This document shows positions 60,846 through 64,000 of a stretch of DNA of 64,000 nucleotides, one piece after another. Numbering within the stretch: the stretch's first letter is position 1; every line of letters begins with the position of its first letter. Source of the DNA: Aradus depressus (taxonomy: Eukaryota; Arthropoda; Insecta; Hemiptera; Aradidae); the NCBI GenBank assembly GCA_963662175.1, contig OY759218.1, forward strand, positions 992,001 through 1,056,000, written 5' to 3'. A program made the position numbers and the translations under genes. The notes below the pieces were generated by a model that saw nothing but the letters and a program-made list of their open reading frames with translations, was not told the origin of the DNA and made no database searches.

Positions 60846-61930
60846 TAACTATGTATTCGCTGTGGGGTTCACTGTTGCAAGACATTTACTAGCTGTGATG
60901 TCCAGCGTTCCTAATATCGTACTAGCTGTGGGGTCTGCTGTTGCAAGGTACTTACTAGCTGTAGTGCTCAGCCCCAGCGTTCCTAACTATGTACTGGCTG
61001 TGGGGTTCGCTGTTGTAAGGCACCTATTAAACATTTACTAGCTGTAATGCCCAGCGTTTCTAATTACGTACTAGCTGTGGGGTCTGCTGTTGCAAGGCGC
61101 TAGCAGTGTGGCCCAGCGTATTTCACTCGTAGGTACTAGCTGTGGGGTCCGCCGTTGCAAAACTCATACTAGCTGTGATGCCCTGTGGTTCTAACTACAT
61201 ACTATCTGTGAGGTTCGCAGTTGCAAGGCACCTACTACCTGTAGGGCCCAGCGTTCCTAAAAACGTACTAGCTGTGGGGTCCGTCGTTGCAAAAGCATAC
61301 TAGCTGTGATGCCCAGGGTTCCTAATATCGTACTAGCTGTGGGGTCCGTTGTTGCAAGGCATTTACTAGCTGTAGTGCCCAGCGTTCCTAACTTCGTACT
61401 AGCTGTGGGGTCCGTTGTTGCAAGGCATTTACTAGCTGTAGTTCCCAGCGTTCCTAACTATGTACTAGCTGTGAAGTTCGCTGTTGCAAAGCACTTACTA
61501 ACTGTAATGCCCAGCGTATGTAACTACATACTAGCTGTGGGGTCCGCTGTTGCAAGGCACTTAATAGCTGTGATGCCCAGCGTTCCTTACTTCGTACTAG
61601 CTGTGGGGTCCGCGGTTGCGAGGCACATACTAGCTGTGGTGACCAGCGTTCCTAACTACGTACTAGCTGTTGGGTCCGCCGTCGCAAGGCACATACTAGC
61701 TATGATGCCCAGCATTCCCTACTACGTACTAGCTGTGGTGCTCATCGTTGCAAGCCACATACTCTAGCTGTGGTCACAAACGTTCTTAAGTACGCACTGA
61801 CTAGGACGTCCAGCGATGCTAAGTATTCACTAGGTGTGGCTTCCGCCGTTGAAAGGCGCATACTAGCTGTGGTGCCCAGGGGTCCTAAAAACTTACTAGC
61901 GTTACAACAGCTGAAGGACTATAAGCCTTA
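60846..61930 (+). repeat. 66-bp minisatellite in composite 4, second block
   Basis: This is the long version, like composite 3. The frame open from 61306 closes near 61767 because of a 2-bp gain (CATACTCTAGCTGTGG against CATACTAGCTGTGG in composite 3). That frameshift supports the view that the 22-residue frame is not selected. Confidence 0.88.
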
Positions 61931-62020
61931 TTCCGTATGAATAATTGAAAATTATAACATCATGAATGTACTGTCGAGGAACTGAATAGCGTTATAGAAG
62001 ATATTGGGAGAAAAATCAAA

Positions 62021-62051
62021 GTTCCCCGGGCAACGCCGGGTATAACTGCTA
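62021..62051 (+). other. Composite 4 3' hairpin end
   Basis: The terminal sequence is the same as the other composite ends, and satellite resumes at TAGATTTAATATTTG. Confidence 0.9.
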
Positions 62052-63401
62052 TAGATTTAATATTTGTTAAAACTGATAGAGAACGACCGGATTATCTGAA
62101 TCCTACACAAAAATCAAAATAAAAATGTTTTTCAAAAAATTTCCGCTATTTAACGGTTTATAGGCTTAATAATTTTTAAAACTGATACGACAGAATCAGA
62201 TATATCCGAAAAGTCCCATCCGACGGACGACGTGCTCAAGGCTATTTTCAACCTAAGTGAAATTTCACCTAACCAGGTTTATTTACATAACATACGTCTC
62301 ATTATCGAGTACCTCACATTCGAAAAAGCCCTGGATCATCGCTTAAAGTCCCATCCGAAGGACGACGTGCTCAAAGTGTTTTTTAACTTCCCGATTGAAA
62401 CATCTGACCTAAGTGCCTCAGCTAGATTTCTAAGTGGCGATCCTGAGCTCGGTAGACTCCATTCTTCAAATTTCTCGCTTTTTAACGGTTTATAGATTTA
62501 ATATTTGTTAAAACTGATAGAGAACGACCGGATTATCTGAATCCTACACAAAAATCAAAATAAAAATGTTTTTCAAAAAATTTGAGCTATTTAACGGTTT
62601 ATAGGCTTAATAATTGTTAAAACTGATACGAGAGATTCAGATTTATCCGGAAAGTCCCATCCGAAGGACGACGTGCTCAAGGCTATTTTCAACCTAAGTG
62701 ATATTTCACCTACCCAGGTTTATTTACATAACATACGTCTCATTATCGAGTACCTCACATTCAAAAAAGCCCTGGATCATCGCTTAAAGTCCCATCCGAA
62801 GGACGACGTGCTCAAAGTGTTTTTTAACTTCCCGATTGAAACATCTGACCTAAGTGCCTCAACTAGATTTGTAAGTGGCGATCCTGAGCTCGGTAGACTC
62901 CATTCTTGAAATTTCTCGCTTTTTAACGGTTTATAGATTTAATATTTGTTAAAACTGATAGAGAACGACCGGATTATCTGAATCCTACACAAAAATCAAA
63001 ATAAAAATGTTTTTCAAAAAATTTGCGCTATTTAACGGTTTATAGGCTTAATAATTGTTAAAACTGATACGACAGATTCAGATTTATCCGGAAAGTCCCA
63101 TCTGAAGGACGACGTGCTCAAGGCTATTTTCAACCTAAGTGAAATTGACCTACCCAGGTTTATTTACATAACATACGTCTCATTATCGAGTACCTCACAT
63201 TCGAAAAAGCCCTGGATCATCGCTTAATGTCCCACCCGAAGGACGAAGTGCTCAAAGTTATTTTTAACTTCCCGATTAAAACATCTGACCTGAGTGCCTC
63301 AGCTAGATTTCTAAGTGGCGATCCTGAGCTCGGTAGACTCCATTCTTCAAATTTCTTGCTTTTCAATGGTTTATAGATTTAATATTTGTTAACTGATAGA
63401 G
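62052..63401 (+). repeat. 441-bp satellite array, block 6 (three monomers)
   Basis: Monomers start near 62232 (C type), 62673 (A type) and 63114 (a D-like hybrid: GGCTATTTTCAACC followed by AAATTGACC). The last carries the junction variant TTCTTGCTTTTCAATGG. No gene is present. Confidence 0.94.
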
Positions 63402-64000
63402 CCATAGGGTGTGCTGGTTTCGGATTATGCCAACGTCAGCACAACGTTCAGACTGACTTTAAATATGGTGACACCGATCCACTATGGAAGAAAAATGCCA
63501 AAAAAAAAAAAGATGTATGTATAGATATGAACACAAATTAAAACGTGTGTACATTGTGATATAATCTATATTAATAAAGCTGAAACGGGGTTTGTTTGTT
63601 TGTATGTATTTATGTATGTATGTTTGTTCCAGCATCACGCCCAAACCGCTGGACGGATTTTTATGAAACTTCCCATGTAGCATTCTTTTGAGCCCGATTG
63701 AATAATAGGCTATGTGGCGTCCCAAAATTTTGATCGGGAGGGGGGGTTGTAAGGGGGCCTAAGTATATAAATAGTGCTAACTCATTAACTAATGGTCAAA
63801 TTGTCATGAAATTTCACACGTAGTCTTTTTAAAAGCCAAACAGGAAAAAAAGGTGTGTGGCGTCCCAAAGTTTTGAACGGGAGGGGGGGTTGTGGGGGGG
63901 CCTAAGTATAAATATAGAGCTAACTCATGAACTAATGGGCGAATCGTCATGAAATTTCACATGTAGTATTTTTAAAAGCCAAATAGGAAAAAAAGGTGTG
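63402..64000 (+). mobile_element. Composite interrupter 5 (left end only, runs off the window)
   Basis: Left arm, 5' module with microsatellite (63565-63630), conserved CCGCTGGACGGATTTTTATG block, then the first G-rich units up to the window end. Order and junction match composites 1-4. Confidence 0.85.

Larger units (their letters stand above)
58333..62051 (+). mobile_element. Composite interrupter 4, with an internal minisatellite-to-minisatellite junction
   Basis: Left arm, 5' module (58494), G-rich units (58720-59190), 66-bp minisatellite (59236-59790), then an abrupt return to G-rich units (59790-60790), a second 66-bp minisatellite (60846-61930), tail and hairpin. The G-rich plus minisatellite pair is thus duplicated within one composite. 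No coding region is convincing. Confidence 0.75.

Noticed and set aside
1..64000. CRISPR array
   Set aside because: The repeats are long and contiguous with no unique spacers, and the LINE shows that the DNA is eukaryotic.

Overview
The window is eukaryotic, repeat-only DNA, most likely arthropod (probably insect) constitutive heterochromatin. Evidence for this is a Jockey-like non-LTR retrotransposon, a (TTTG)n-initiated repeat whose 'CCGCTGGACGGATTTTTATG' core resembles interspersed repeats common in insect genomes, and the absence of any host protein-coding gene, tRNA or rRNA. I cannot name the species. Short open frames in the repeats start at GTG, vary by frameshift and stop between copies, and are not treated as genes.

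Layout: (i) 1-23609, about 53 head-to-tail copies of an AT-rich 441-bp satellite, with a clear three-monomer (A-B-C, 1323 bp) higher-order repeat at the left. (ii) 23610-25714, a composite interrupter: a left arm, a (TTTG/TATG) microsatellite, G-rich units of about 142 bp, a 66-bp (2 x 33) minisatellite, a tail, and a GC-rich 3' hairpin. (iii) 25715-31531, satellite. (iv) 31532-35773, a structurally complete Jockey-like LINE on the minus strand with intact ORF1 and ORF2. (v) 35774-36313, satellite. (vi) 36314-44833, a second composite, greatly expanded in its G-rich part. (vii) 44834-53165, satellite. (viii) 53166-56997, composite 3. (ix) 56998-58332, satellite. (x) 58333-62051, composite 4, with an internal rearrangement. 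(xi) 62052-63401, satellite. (xii) 63402-64000, start of composite 5.

All satellite and composite copies have the same orientation; only the LINE is reversed. Every composite has the same left and right junctions, and its left neighbour is a junction-specific satellite variant. The simplest reading is that composite plus flanking satellite spread as one unit by unequal exchange or segmental duplication, rather than by repeated insertion. A recent duplication about 19 kb apart (24.4-30.4 kb and 43.6-51.4 kb) supports this. The most notable structure is a mobile-element-like composite that has become a satellite of satellites: it contains two unrelated expanding minisatellites and a strand-asymmetric field of dozens of potential G-quadruplexes, and it is embedded in a third satellite. 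The only convincing protein-coding genes are the two LINE ORFs.
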